A program made the translations under genes and the position numbers. The notes under the pieces are model-generated. The model was not told the DNA's origin, did not search any database, and saw only the letters and a program-made list of their open reading frames with translations. From positions 6,138,001 through 6,202,000 of the forward strand of contig NW_023503972.1 in assembly GCF_014529535.1 (NCBI RefSeq): DNA of 64,000 bases. The letters run 5' to 3'. This stretch comes from Bradysia coprophila (taxonomy: Eukaryota > Arthropoda > Insecta > Diptera > Sciaridae). Below are positions 34,701-45,531 of the stretch, piece after piece; the first letter of the stretch is position 1; each line of letters begins with the position of its first letter.

Positions 34701-35917
34701 TTTGTTAGTATGTTTATGTATGACGTCTCGTAATAGTTTTATGTTCGAAAGTGTGTGTAATTTTGTTGTTTTGTAGTAATATGGGGATATCGGGGAATCT
34801 GGCACACGGTGCAAAGAGAATGCAATATTGAACTACGTAAAAGGTGAACTCTTACGCGCAAGTTTAATGCTGAAAATGCTTTTTAGCTCTGTCACTGACT
34901 TAATGACTCCTTTTACAAAATGTTGGTATCGAAAATTGGTGTGCGAGTTCACATTTTACGTATTTGAAAAATGCGTTGTTTTAGCACCGTGTGCCAGATT
35001 ACCCCACGCCTACTGGCACACGCCCACGCCCACGCCCACCCGTCATTCGCTCAAACATTGCGTTCGTTCCACTCATTCGCTCATATTTCCCTACATTCCA
35101 CCACGATGGGTCGAAAGCAAACCTTTTTGTTTGATTCATAAAAATTGTCTGCAAAGTTTACCTGGGATGTGCTATATCTGCAACAAATAGCGGAATACAA
35201 AGATGAATTCCTCCCCATGAGATACCAGTTAACAGTCGTCCGATCAAAATTACATTTATCGAATTTGATGCAAGCAAAATGATGAAAAAAGCCTACAAAA
35301 ATGTAAACTCATTGCATTCTACTCCACTGGAGGTACTCCTAGCGTGAAATGTCATCACAATCCCAGCAATAAATTAGACTGGACGGGTTTCAAATTCGAA
35401 AATGATATTCGCACATTGTTCGAATAGCATCTACCTTTCAAATTATGGTAAAAGGAGAACAAGCGCTTGTTTTCCTGTTTCGACAGTATTGTCCAGCCTA
35501 TTTTTTTTAGCTAGGAGTGCGTTGCTAAACACACTTAATCTTCATATACCGTGTTTGGAAAAGCAAGTAAAGTGATTGTAAAGATGTGCCCCAAGTGATT
35601 GGATAGTATTGAGAACAAAATTATCCCGAAAAATCCGCTAACTGTTGGTAAAACAGCCAATAAGATTGTTTCGTGCAATGTGATCGGTCCAGTGTCCAGA
35701 GGACTATTTTCTGACCGATAAACTTGTAACATCGGCGAGACCCATCCAATACTGAATCCTTGACAAAATGACAGTAAGTTCACTAGAAAATTGTAATGCG
35801 TTTTATATGTTAGTCGATTTTGTACACTTCAATTAGACAAATATCAGTTTCACCGCAAATGACTGCAATATATTGGTATTTTACTTGGCTAAAATTCAAT
35901 TTCTCAGAAATATCCAT
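31792..35917 (-). CDS. SLC2/Tret1-like sugar transporter family protein Y1
   Basis: Seven exons on the minus strand: 35854-35917, 35550-35782, 35162-35292, 32745-32937, 32521-32665, 32050-32465 and 31792-31995, giving 461 residues and TGA. It is a 12-helix major-facilitator protein of the plasma membrane. Family marks: PETPSSLL before the central loop, DSWGRRKLFG between helices 8 and 9, GMRPLP and AEILP near helix 10, and DETKGK close to the C-terminus. The helix-7 QQLSG motif is absent (VVFSAVH). The sixth intron starts GCAAGT instead of GTAAGT, a GC-AG intron. Intron 3 (2.2 kb) is filled with palindromic elements and two MITEs. It is the most diverged of the cluster but closest to Y3 and Y4. 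Substrate unknown. Confidence 0.9.
33026..33915. repeat. train of six consecutive palindromes in Y1 intron 3
   Basis: Separate hairpin units lie nearly end to end: 33026-33131 (GTATCTGTTTTGGACGATTG arms), 33140-33232 (TTTTTCATGT arms), 33516-33641 (TATATGCTTCC...GGACGAAAG arms), about 33640-33770 (TATGCACCTGTTGCCA arms), 33773-33845 (TATCTGTC arms) and 33850-33915 (ACACACTTGTCAC arms). Several carry a GC-rich self-complementary tip such as GCCCGAACAAAGTGAGGGC or TCGAGGCTTGCCGAGA. None codes for protein. All lie between exon 3 and exon 4 of transporter Y1. Confidence 0.85.
34161..34439. mobile_element. MITE-like inverted repeat in Y1 intron 3
   Basis: The left arm contains ATATACCCAAGGTAAATATA and GGAGGTAATGC; the right arm mirrors it with GCATTACCTCC and TATATTTACCTTGGATAT. 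The interior is about 200 bp and non-coding. Confidence 0.75.
34791..35007. mobile_element. MITE with GGGGAATCTGGCACACGGTGC ends, Y1 intron 3
   Basis: The left arm GGGAATCTGGCACACGGTGC is mirrored by GCACCGTGTGCCAGATTACC. The interior is about 170 bp. A short CGCCCA tandem repeat (35018-35040) follows immediately. The open frame 34828-35190 crosses the element and is not called. Confidence 0.8.
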
Positions 35918-36617
35918 ATTCACTAGGGGTGTATATTATTCACGTGCTGTTTTTTGATGAGACTTATTTCAATCGACTTACGAATATCAACTAAAAGTTA
36001 ATAATAAGAGCGGTTAGTGATATATGCATCTGTGCAAACAAACTACATTAAAATACAAGTTTGAATTCAGATACAAGGTGATTAACAGATGCGGGAACCT
36101 TCCGTATGAGATGTGTGTAACAAATACAGCAAAATGCAGTGTTTTTGGTCCGTAGATCAATAGAAGTTTGCCGTGACCAGGTCTAATACTTGATTTCCAC
36201 TTACCAAAAAAGTACTCCGTGTGAGAGACAAAATTGAATTGAATTGAAATGAAATGTGTAATGACACTGATTTATTTTACCGGAAACGTGTAATAATAAA
36301 AGCATTTCCGCGAAACAGCCGTTTTGCAAATTGCGCCTAAAATAATTTGAGATTTGATGTGTAACTTACGGCCAGCTTTACAGCAGACTTGTCACAAATT
36401 TTGTTCATCTGAATGGCAAAATATTTTTTATTTGATTTCTTCAAAATTCCGCTTCTGAATTTGAAAATAAAATTATTTCATGTAGCTGCTACAGCTACAC
36501 ACATAAATTTAGAAAATTGAACATTGGAATGTACAACAAAAATTAAATTATTGAGAAAAAAATTAAATTTTCTGATCACATACGCGGTTCGAGGAAACTA
36601 CCTTATGTGGAATCTGT

Positions 36618-36752
36618 CAAGGCTGTATACTTTGGGGAGGTCACGCAAATCGCCATTTTATTAGATACGCGGGAACACACCTTTTCGTGTGAAACGTGGT
36701 GTGTAACCCGCGTATCTGCATCTGCGTGACCTCCACAAAGTATACAACCTTG
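36618..36752. mobile_element. MITE family C, full copy
   Basis: Ends CAAGGCTGTATACTTTGGGG and AAAGTATACAACCTTG. Flanks GAATCTGT and GAATTTGT match at 7 of 8 positions, consistent with an aged 8-bp hAT duplication. The interior is shared with the copy at 28360 but in the opposite order. Confidence 0.85.
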
Positions 36753-38318
36753 GAATTTGTGGGGAAAATGGGGCAAATCACATATTTTAGGAATTTATAA
36801 AGTTGAAAATATTTTCGGATTTAAGTGTTATCGACAAACGACGAGACACAAGTATCTTTTGCGATTTTTACCAAATTTCTGCAAAAAAAAATCGGGGAAA
36901 GAAACGTAAACGTATAAGACCCCTATACTTTATGAGGGTCTAATAATTACGATGTCAGATTAACAGTAAAGCTCCCTCTTACTTTCAATTGTCACTAATT
37001 GAATTTGCATTATAATTTCGAGGTGAACAAAAAAAAAGACTGTTATCGATGTATGTAAATGCAAATTATCATTTTCAAATATTCGAATATTATGACTATC
37101 AATAACAATGTTCATAGCTGTTCAAGTAGTAATTGATAGAGCGAAGAATTGATAGAATTTGCGTTACACGTCTGTTAGCTTTGTTATTGCGTTTGTAACA
37201 TTGTGAATGTGAAAGATTATTATTTATATTACTGTTCCTCTGTGGTTCTCCTGTGGTTCGGCTGCTGATCTTGCCGAGCGTGCAAAGCACAATGATTATA
37301 TCGACTTAAAGCAACAATACGTATTCACGCCTCTCGCATTCGAAACTTTCGGTGCGATTGGTCCGGAGACCGAACTTTTTATCAAGAAGTTGGGCAAACA
37401 TATGAAGACCGGTGAGCCAAGATCGCGTGATTTCTTACTTCAGCGAATATCGATAGCAATTCAAAGAGGTAATGCAATTAGTGTACGAGACACATTCTGT
37501 GATATTAATGATACTAGCCGTAATGTTTTTCTGTGATTGATATTTGCTTGTAAAATTGATTCTATTAAATAAATACTTTAATAAAAAAAAAAAAACTTAT
37601 CTTCAGATATAACACTTTTATAACTCTTTCAGATATGAAACTTTTAATCTTTGGAATATGAATAGGAAAAAATTTAGCTCGCTTCGCTCGCGTTCATTTC
37701 ATTTTATTTGCATGAAATCTAAAGCAATGTGTAATAACACATCAGAGATGGGCCCGTAATATTACCCAGTGTTATTACGTAATATTACCTGAATCTCGGT
37801 AACATTGGTAATTTAAAGCCTTGGTAATATTACGTAACTTACGTAATATTACTGAAAATCAGTCAACATTTTGTAAATTTTAATTATTTCCCATTTCTTT
37901 AACACTGGTTTTTTCTTGTGAAAAGCATAAAATTCGATGAAAGTTAAAAGTTTCAGACTACGGAATCCATTTACCGACGTCGGTAAAAGTTCGGTAATAA
38001 CTAGGCCCCATCTTTTGGATGGGTCAGATCCCTTGACTGACTGACTACTTTTCTCAAGAAGATTTTTGTAATCCGAGCAAAAAAAATCACTCTAAAAGTA
38101 TATAAAAGTATACCAGGGTATGCGTACCCTACTTTCGATACAAAACACGTATATGAGAAATTCCAGCACTTGATCATATACTGGCTCATACGTATTTTCA
38201 GTACTTAAGAGGCATCGATGATTTGCTGAAAAGTATACATTTGGGTGATTTTTAAATACTGTCTTTTGGTGATATATTTCCACCAAAATTATCATTTTTC
38301 AAGTATGTACAACCGCAA

Positions 38319-38500
38319 TAACGACCACGAATGTGTTAGCTTTCAACATAAAATAGATTTGGTTGTAGCAGTGTGACCAACCCTGAGAAAACTGAGCAGT
38401 TTATGAAAATTTCGATACACTGGTCACTTTTTTCAGAACTGGTCAAGTGACTACAGCCAAATCTACTTTCTGTTGAAAGCTAATACATTCGTGGTCGTGT
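38319..38500. repeat. inverted repeat inside Helentron-like element 2
   Basis: The left arm ACCACGAATGTGTTAGCTTT and following AACATAAAATAGATTTGG is mirrored by CCAAATCTACTTTCTGTTG and AAAGCTAATACATTCGTGGT. Its absence from element 1 suggests an inserted MITE. Confidence 0.75.
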
Positions 38501-38825
38501 GGTCGTGTGTTTTGAAAAAAGGATTCTGATGAAAAGATACCATCAAAAAGGCAGCACGAGATACAGACCCTGGAAAGAGGCGAATTTCTTGCTTACATAT
38601 TGAATAAAAATGAAACTCGTGTGATTACGGCCCTCGCTTCGCTTTGGCCGCAAAGTTCACACTCGTCCAAACTTTAATTTTTTTCTTATCATCGATATAA
38701 AGATATTACACACACAAAATTTTAGAATGAATCCTAGAATATTTTTCCAGTATATTCCATTAACGAGCTTAACCCAAAAATGTCTTTCTTAGTGGGATAA
38801 TTGTCTTTTGTGGACCATTAAGAAT

Positions 38826-39470
38826 TACTCAACTAATAACACGATAATATCACGGGACGATACAAAAATTCTTTTAGGAATATCTCTGAGATCCCCCGAC
38901 CGTCATAGCCCAACTTTGAACTTATCATCGGGAATGGAATTCCCCGTCGAATAAAAAAAGTTTTTGAAATCCGTTGAGGATTACGTCAAGCTATCGTGTT
39001 ATCTCGGAACGAGACAAAAATTCTTTTGGGAATATCTCTAAGATCACCAGCCCGTTACGACCCATCTTCGAACGTAGCCTTCGTAATTTTATTCCCTGTC
39101 GATTAAAAAAAAGTTTTTGGAAATTCGTCGAAAACTACTCGAGTTATCGTGGAATCAAGCGACCAGACAAAAATTCTCCTGAGAATATCTCTAAGATCAC
39201 CCGTCCGTTATAACCCATCTTCGAACTTAACCTGAGGAATTTAATTCCCCGTCAAATAAAAAAAAGTTTTTGGAAATCCGTCGAAAACTACTCGAGTTAT
39301 CGTGGAATCAAGGGACGAGACAAAAATTCTTTTGGGAATATCTCTCAGAACACCCGACCGTAATAGCCCATCTTCGAACTTAACCTCATTAATTTAATTC
39401 CCCGTCGATTAAAAAAAAGTTTTTGAAAATCCGTTGAAAATTACTCAAGTTATCGTGTTATCAACGAATC
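38826..39470. repeat. about 150-bp tandem repeat, four units
   Basis: Successive units share ATTACTC-AAGTTATCGTG, GACAAAAATTCTTTTGGGAA, TATCTCTAAGATCACCC, CCCATCTTCGAAC and CCCGTCGATTAAAAAAAAGT blocks. Unit boundaries fall near 38826, 38980, 39132, 39289 and 39441. A single related unit is present in Helentron-like element 1 at about 18650-18780, and related words occur at 27300-27870. Confidence 0.85.
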
Positions 39471-40253
39471 ATCAAAGTGTGACAAACATTTTCTGTATTT
39501 AAGGTTTTTGGTCATACATTCATGCATTTTCAATCATAGTAGTGATCATTGTGTGACAAACATTTTAGGGTGTTTATCATCCGTAAGACCCATGACTTTC
39601 AGTCAAGGGAATTATCAACAAACTTAGGTTTGCATTTTAATGACTTGAAAATGATGTAATCACCGTTATCTCAGGTAGAGCTTTATTTGAAAGTGCACAG
39701 ACTAGCTTCAGTATTTCTACTCGCTATAGGAGCATATTTTGTGCTAAAAATTCATGGTAATTTACCGTCCGGTAATTTCATACATAAAATTGTCCTGTAG
39801 CTAGTGAATATGATCGAGCTAATAGCCGTTAGGAAGAAACTGTACATAGTATGGTAATGACAACATTATTACTAAGTCACTAAAATTCGACCCGAAGTCT
39901 GTAGTTAATGATTACCGAACTTTCACCTACTTCGGTAAATGGATATCTTAAATTCAGACATTGGCTAGTAACATTTAAATATTATTGTCCGCTCAAAAAG
40001 ACTATGGTAATAATTATGTATTTAGTTTAATATTTTATATGCCAAGTCTCACTAATCCTGGCATTACCCGGAGGCACGCCGATTTTTTTTCGCAAAAAAT
40101 GTCCGATTTTGTCCGACTTTTTAGCGAAAAATGTCCGATTTATTATAGGTCGGACACCCCAAAAATTAGTGGGACGTCTGATTATAATGAACATCGAACG
40201 ATCGACTCGTTCGGCTTTGTATCGCGTATTTTCGGTTTCGTTTTTATTTTTAG

Positions 40254-40371
40254 GCTGCGAGCGCACTTACGCCGTTTAGCACTCCGTTTACGAGTGAACA
40301 ATGGAAGCTCCTCCCACTTTTCATTGTTAAAACGTAAACGGAGAGCTAAACGGTGTAAGTGCGCTCGCAGC
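40254..40371. repeat. palindromic element, 118 bp
   Basis: The left arm GCTGCGAGCGCACTTACGCC and GTTTAGCACTCCGTTTACG pair with the right arm CGTAAACGGAGAGCTAAAC and GGTGTAAGTGCGCTCGCAGC. The reading frames here on both strands are consequences of this symmetry. Confidence 0.85.
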
Positions 40372-40491
40372 TTTATTCTTATTCTATACATTTAAGTTTA
40401 ACCTTGAACGATGTGTACAAATGCGATAGAAATGCTTTGTATTTGTTTTTGTTGTTTGTGTATTTCATGATGTGGCACGGGTAAAATTTTG

Positions 40492-40665
40492 TGCATCACA
40501 GGATTGAAACCACTCAATCACAGTATATGTGTGAATTCGTATACCACGAGAATAACTTTTGCATATGTATGTATGATTAAACATACATACTCATGCAAAA
40601 ATTATTCTCTCTGTATACGAATTCACACATATACTGTGATTGAGTGGTTTCAATCCTGTGATGCA
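40492..40665. repeat. near-perfect 174-bp palindrome
   Basis: The left arm TGCATCACAGGATTGAAACC runs on through ACTCAATCACAGTATATG and GAATTCGTATAC; the right arm mirrors it to the end, GGTTTCAATCCTGTGATGCA. The loop is only a few bases, around CATACATACATGT-like sequence. Very little divergence between arms suggests a young or conversion-maintained element. Confidence 0.9.
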
Positions 40666-40814
40666 AATAACTATTGTTTGTTTGTTTAGATACCTCACTA
40701 ACAGTCTTTTACGATCAATAACAAATGCAGTCTGTACCACGCCTCAAAGAACGCAAATACCATCTGAGGAAAGTTAGGTGCTTAATTGATATCTCGCCTC
40801 AGTATAGGTTAGAC

Positions 40815-42213
40815 CATTGCACTGTCAAGCACCGAAGCTGACTTTGACATCGCTCAATCAGAAGGCCAAAAACACACCTGTTGCCAATTTTTTTTTTTTT
40901 GATAACCATTGTACAGGCCTCTCACACCTCCTTATTTCCTTATTTTTCCTTATTTTCAAAAAAACCTCCTTATTCCTCCTTATTTTATTAAAAAATCCTT
41001 ATTTTCCTTATTTTTCGCAAATTTCATCGACGGCAATCAAAATTAGGAAAAAAAAAATTCGCTGCGCGGCAAAAATAACAATTTTTATGACTTAACACAA
41101 AGATCACTAATAAAACGTTGGTGTCGTAGCTCATGATCGTTCTAACATGACTGCTACTGCTACATATATTTTTGTGGTTCCACGCCGCCGCCTCTCGGCT
41201 CGAGAGTCTCGAGTAGAACTATTTTATTTAACATGTAAATCACCCTTAACATTGTCTCAGACATACGTCCTTATTACAAACAATTCAAGGTTTTAGCCTT
41301 ATTTACACTTACTTCTTTAAAATTTATACTTTTATACTTTCACCAATTTATTATTTTTCCAAAATTCGAACGGGATGACAAACACCAGCTTTTGTAGTTA
41401 ACGAGATCAAAATCTAATCCAGCAAGTTTTTAAACTTGAGGGTGGGGTCGTAAGAATTCACGCCGTAAGTGCGTCTTAAATTTCAAAAATTTTGTCGCAT
41501 CGAAAACTGATTGAAAACTACCACCCTACAAAAACGATAGGTACGTCAAAATGAACAGTGATGCGTAACGCAGCGTTGCATTTTGAATTTTGAAGCGCAC
41601 GTACAGTAATAATTGGTAAGGATAAGCTTTGCTAAGAATTTAATACAAGCCTTGATCGTGATAAAAGTGAATTTTACGATACAACTGTACAAAAACGATA
41701 CGTCAAAATAAACAATAATGAGTTTTATTTTAAAGTTGAGGCGGACTTCCGATGTTAATTGCTGTATCTTAGAATAATTTCGATTTTTATAGAAAAATTT
41801 CTCCTTATTTTTCCTTATTTTTGTGCTAAAACCTCCTTAATTCTTTAATAAGGAGTCCAAATTTAGAGTGAGAGGCCAGCATTGTATGAAAAAGAATAGT
41901 CAGCTTTGACTGTTTCACCACTTTCTTTGAGTGAGTGACGGGCCCTCTCAATAGAACAAACTGACAAATTAAAATCAAAAATCATATATTTAAATGTGTG
42001 TGTGACAGCTTCGTGTACAGACAGTAAAAAGGACTCTTAATGTCAAAAGTAAAGGGACTCATAACGTCAAAAGAAGCAAATTTGACGTTTTCGTGTTAGT
42101 ATGATATAATTCGTGTGATATAATTTTTTAATGAATTTGAGGTTATAATTCATCTAGGTAGGCTACCTCTATGGAGTGACGTCAAAGTCAGCTTCGGTGC
42201 TTGAGAGTGCTTT
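40815..42213. mobile_element. 1.4-kb non-autonomous element with 8-bp duplication, hAT-like
   Basis: Terminal inverted repeats share CAAGCACCGAAGCTGACTTT at the left (from about 40829) and AAAGTCAGCTTCGGTGCTTG at the right (to about 42204). Exact 8-mers GGTTAGAC flank the element (40807-40814 and 42214-42221). No transposase frame was seen. It contains a second element (40914-41878). Confidence 0.8.
40914..41878. mobile_element. nested element with GGCCTCTCAC ends and CTCCTTATT repeats
   Basis: The left end CAGGCCTCTCACACCTCCTT is mirrored by GTGAGAGGCCAG at the right. CATTGTA flanks both sides, a 7- to 8-bp duplication. Just inside both ends are many CTCCTTATTTTCC words. An ATTCACGCCGTAAGTGCG end, as in the MITE at 14793, lies at about 41456. 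Confidence 0.7.
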
Positions 42214-42461
42214 GGTTAGACATATAAACACAAATTAATCGCATTTGAGTTACGTCATACGAGTCCTTCAGTGTGTACATCGTTGCAGCCACCAAACACA
42301 CTGCAACTACCCAAATTACAAAACTAGAATGAAATTTAGGAGCTGAAAAACAACTGCAGCAACGCAATGCCTAAATTTCACTAACGTCCACCGTACATAC
42401 TTTATTAAAACAGTCAAAATGGCTAAAATACGAAATCATCACATAAAACTACAACTTAAAG

Positions 42462-44435
42462 TTAACTTCCGTCATTCAAATTTTTTCCTTTCGTTTCCTC
42501 CATGAAGAGCACGCTGAAAATTAAACCAAATGTGCAAACTCCACCATACGTCCACATCACTGTCTGTAGTGGGTATGCACTCAAAAAGTAGGGCAGGGTT
42601 GCGTATGAAATCACACCAAATAAGGTGAAGGCAAGCATGATTACAGTGGTACCAATGTGACGAATCTAAAGTTTAATCGTCAGGGTCACTAGAGGTACCA
42701 ATGACAGAAAACAACAGAACTTACGTTGCTCGGAAGTATTTCGGCTGTATATATGAATGGAAGTGGCCTCATTCCAACGGCGCTTGAAAAAATGAAAAAT
42801 GAGACACAGGTTACGGGCACCCAGTAAAACGAAGCCACATCGAAGCCTTGATTGTTGATATAAGAAAATGTGCCGAGCGCGGCTAAAGCAGCGCTACACA
42901 TGAAGCAACAGAGTCCGAAAAGTTTTCTTCGGCCCAACGAATCAATTAACGCTGCAGATGCAGCCGTTCCAAATAAGTTCAGTACCCCTACGATGATCAC
43001 AGACACATTTACGTCAAAGTTGGCATTTGATTCAGTGAACAAATCGGAAGCGTATGTTGTGAAAGCATGCACTGCACTGAAGGTCACGATTGCTGTTAAA
43101 GTTAGTCCGGTGCTCAATCCCTTCAGAGATTCTTTGTGTACTGAAGAAGAAAAAAAATTGTTTAGAAATGTTGAAGCTTACAAATAAGCTCTTACACTTC
43201 TTACACTTACAAATAAGCTTCCAACTGCCTTCTTGTCTGGTGAGCTCTCTTTCAGTTAAAACACTTTGCAGCTTTTGTATTTCAACGTCCGCATCGAACC
43301 CACTCTTACTGCTGTCGTTCCCATTATTGTAAAATTGTAACGACGTTTTGGCAGCCTGAAATTATTATTGGCATTGCTATCAATGTAGCCGTTGGGTGCT
43401 GATGGTATACCATACCTCAATTTTATTCTGTCGCAACAAACTGCTCGGAGTTTCCGGTAAAATTAACATGGACAGCAAATATATTACGGGAATGGGAAGT
43501 ATAACCAAAGGAACATGGGCATAGTCCAGAAAAGCTCCGCAAATGTATGCACCTAACACACCGGAGGTGTTGCTTAAGTTTAAAATTGAGCCGAGGAATC
43601 CTCGAATTCTGAAAAAAAAAATATTCATTTCGACTAAGGTTGACTTTAATCAGCGGTTCTCTGGAATTACGCACTAATTGTGTTTCAATCGATGCTTCAG
43701 CATTTTAGAAAAAAAAATCAATGTCAGCATTTGAGTGCCTTTTGTATAAATTTGACAAGTGACCCTGTACCTGTGTATCTTTTCGTTATTAAATGACTTA
43801 TATTTCCGTTATTGTCAAACCTGTAACTCTTGGCTGTCTCGCGTCACTTGAACATTGCGTGATATTTAGAAAATTTTACCTTGGATCTGCAATCTCTGCA
43901 ACAAATAACGGAACACAAAAACATATTCCGCCGTACGCTATACCAGTCATAACTTGACCGATTAAAATTACGTTTATCGATGTCGATACAATCAAAATGA
44001 TCCAAAAAGCCTGGAAAAGTAAAAAAAATCGTTTATATTCGCTGAGCATTTGTGCATCAGTCCCATCCCGATCAAACCGTACCATATTTGGTATAGCAAG
44101 TAAAGTCATTGTGGCGATGGTTCCCAAATGTTTCGATATTATGGAAAATAAAATTGTTCCGAAAAGTGAGCCAATACATGGTAAAACGCCCAGTAGGGTC
44201 GTTTCGAGCAATGTGATTGGCCCACTTTCCAGTGGACTATTTTCCGATCGTAGAATTTGCAATGACGGTGTCACCCATCCACCACTGTATCCTTGTGAAA
44301 GAGACAGCATGTTCACTAAAAAGATTAGATTTGCGAACACTTCAATTAATAAAGAAAGTAATCAGTTTCACCACAAATGACTGCAAGACATTGGTATCTT
44401 AGTTGACTAAAGTTCAATTTTTCAGATTTTTCCAT
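42462..44435 (-). CDS. SLC2/Tret1-like sugar transporter family protein X2
   Basis: Seven exons on the minus strand: 44372-44435, 44083-44315, 43880-44010, 43416-43608, 43211-43355, 42725-43140 and 42462-42665. The product is 461 residues, ending TAA, with a likely poly(A) signal (AATAAA on the minus strand) at 42401-42406. Predicted twelve-helix transporter: cytoplasmic N-terminus MEKSEKLNF, PETP at 194-197, central loop 208-255, GRR motif near 322-328 (DSLGRRK), GMRPLP at 378-383, EETKGK near 451-456. Where sugar transporters have QQLSGIN in helix 7 it has VTFSAVH (about 274-280). Intron 2 is 72 nt and open in frame. Nearest relative in the window is X5. Confidence 0.92.
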
Positions 44436-45531
44436 ATTTTGTTTGAACTTGTGTTTCGATCGATAACAAACAACAAACTAAAATGTTGAAGCCAGTATCA
44501 AAGAACCAGTTTGTATTTAAAAAAAATCGAAACTTTCAGAAACAGATGAGGAAGGTGGTACATTATGTAACAAGGAATGAAAACATACGATTTTGAACCA
44601 GGTGGTCTGACCGGTTCGGGATGTAGTTCGTGGTTGTTTTATTGCCATGACATTTTTAAGTCGATCGTTTTTTTTGAACGGGCAATACTCCATTTGTCGC
44701 GAGTGGTGACATCTTAGCTTTTCCCAGCTGAATACGGACTAACATACAACGCTTACAGATATGAAGAGATGGAGTTAAGAATAGTATGTCCGTTTTACAT
44801 CATATTGTGACATTTGTTTCTCTTTCACCAGTGTCACACTGACTGCAGAAAATAACGCTTTTATCACACGTTCCACGCGTTTCAATCTTCTACTTTCCGC
44901 ACTCCTTTACGGATTGATAATGCCAACTTTCGCCCCATGTGCCATAAAAATACATTGAAAGTCGTAAAAATCTTCGCAAAAAACCTATTTCCACGTTAAC
45001 ATAATGGTGGAGTGTCGACTGTTGCGTTGCTATTGAATGTTTAATTTCTCGCATAGTTGGTATATAGGCTCATAACGAACGCCGAAAATTCAATTACTTC
45101 TTTCCACTACTCGATTAAGAATATCGCAGTCGATAAAAACTGTTTGTCGTGCTTGTTAACAAACAACAGAGCTCAAGTCTGCGACGTTGAGTGTAGCGCT
45201 TACTAACAAAAGCATTGTTGGGAGACTTCTACTAATTTCTTTCCACCACTGATATCACAAGGTCTGTCTGGGTGATTCATAAATCACGCAAGCGGTATAT
45301 GGACGGTTTTGAACACTTCCCCTCCGATTCGCATGCGTTTTTCCATATTAAAACGTCTTATTTTCTACCACACTTCGGAATTGATTTTGTCGTTAAAACA
45401 GTAAGAAAACAACGTCAACACGAGGAGTGAGACCCAGAGTGAGGAGTGAGACCTAGGGTCAAATACTTGTATCAAAAGTGCAAAAGTTATATTGCGGCTG
45501 TTACTTTATTGAAAAGCGACACTTAAGCAAT
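44436..45531. other. spacer between X2 and Y3, copied at 52.9-54.4 kb
   Basis: No gene. The sequence from about 44760 to 45410 matches about 52950-54350, for example TACGGATTGATAATGC and AAAAATACATTGAAAGTCGT. It is therefore part of the duplicated unit and serves as the uninterrupted reference for the insertion at 53034. Confidence 0.75.

Larger units (their letters stand above)
38001..39610 (-). mobile_element. Helentron-like non-autonomous element (HINE/DINE-1 type) 2
   Basis: On the minus strand it starts TCCCTTGACTGA at 39610 and ends at 38001 with stem-loop CCCATC-CAAAA-GATGGG, then GC and CTAG. The subterminal inverted copy of the 5' end is at 38029-38040. T flanks both ends. Compared with the element at 16869, the 3' stem differs but keeps pairing. 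The core has a nested MITE-like palindrome (38319-38500), a GC-tipped palindrome (about 38613-38670) and roughly 150-bp tandem repeats. No coding capacity. Confidence 0.75.
37968..39950. repeat. inverted repeat interrupted by the second Helentron-like element
   Basis: The left block CCATTTACCGACGTCGG plus AAAGTTCGGTAAT (37968-37998) is mirrored by ATTACCGAACTTTCACC and CTTCGGTAAATGG (39911-39943). The Helentron-like element (38001-39610) starts right after the left block, so it appears to have inserted into an older palindromic element. Outer limits are uncertain. Confidence 0.5.
35918..42461. other. transposon-rich spacer between Y1 and X2
   Basis: 6.5 kb without a gene; the elements listed separately fill much of it. 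An AT-rich patch of GTAATATTAC-type words lies at 37755-37865. By contrast the equivalent Y4-X5 spacer is only 0.9 kb, so this spacer has grown by insertion. Confidence 0.6.

Noticed and set aside
40027-40395. 79- to 136-codon frames on both strands
   Set aside because: They mirror one another because of the palindrome at 40254-40371 and TGTCCGA-type repeats.
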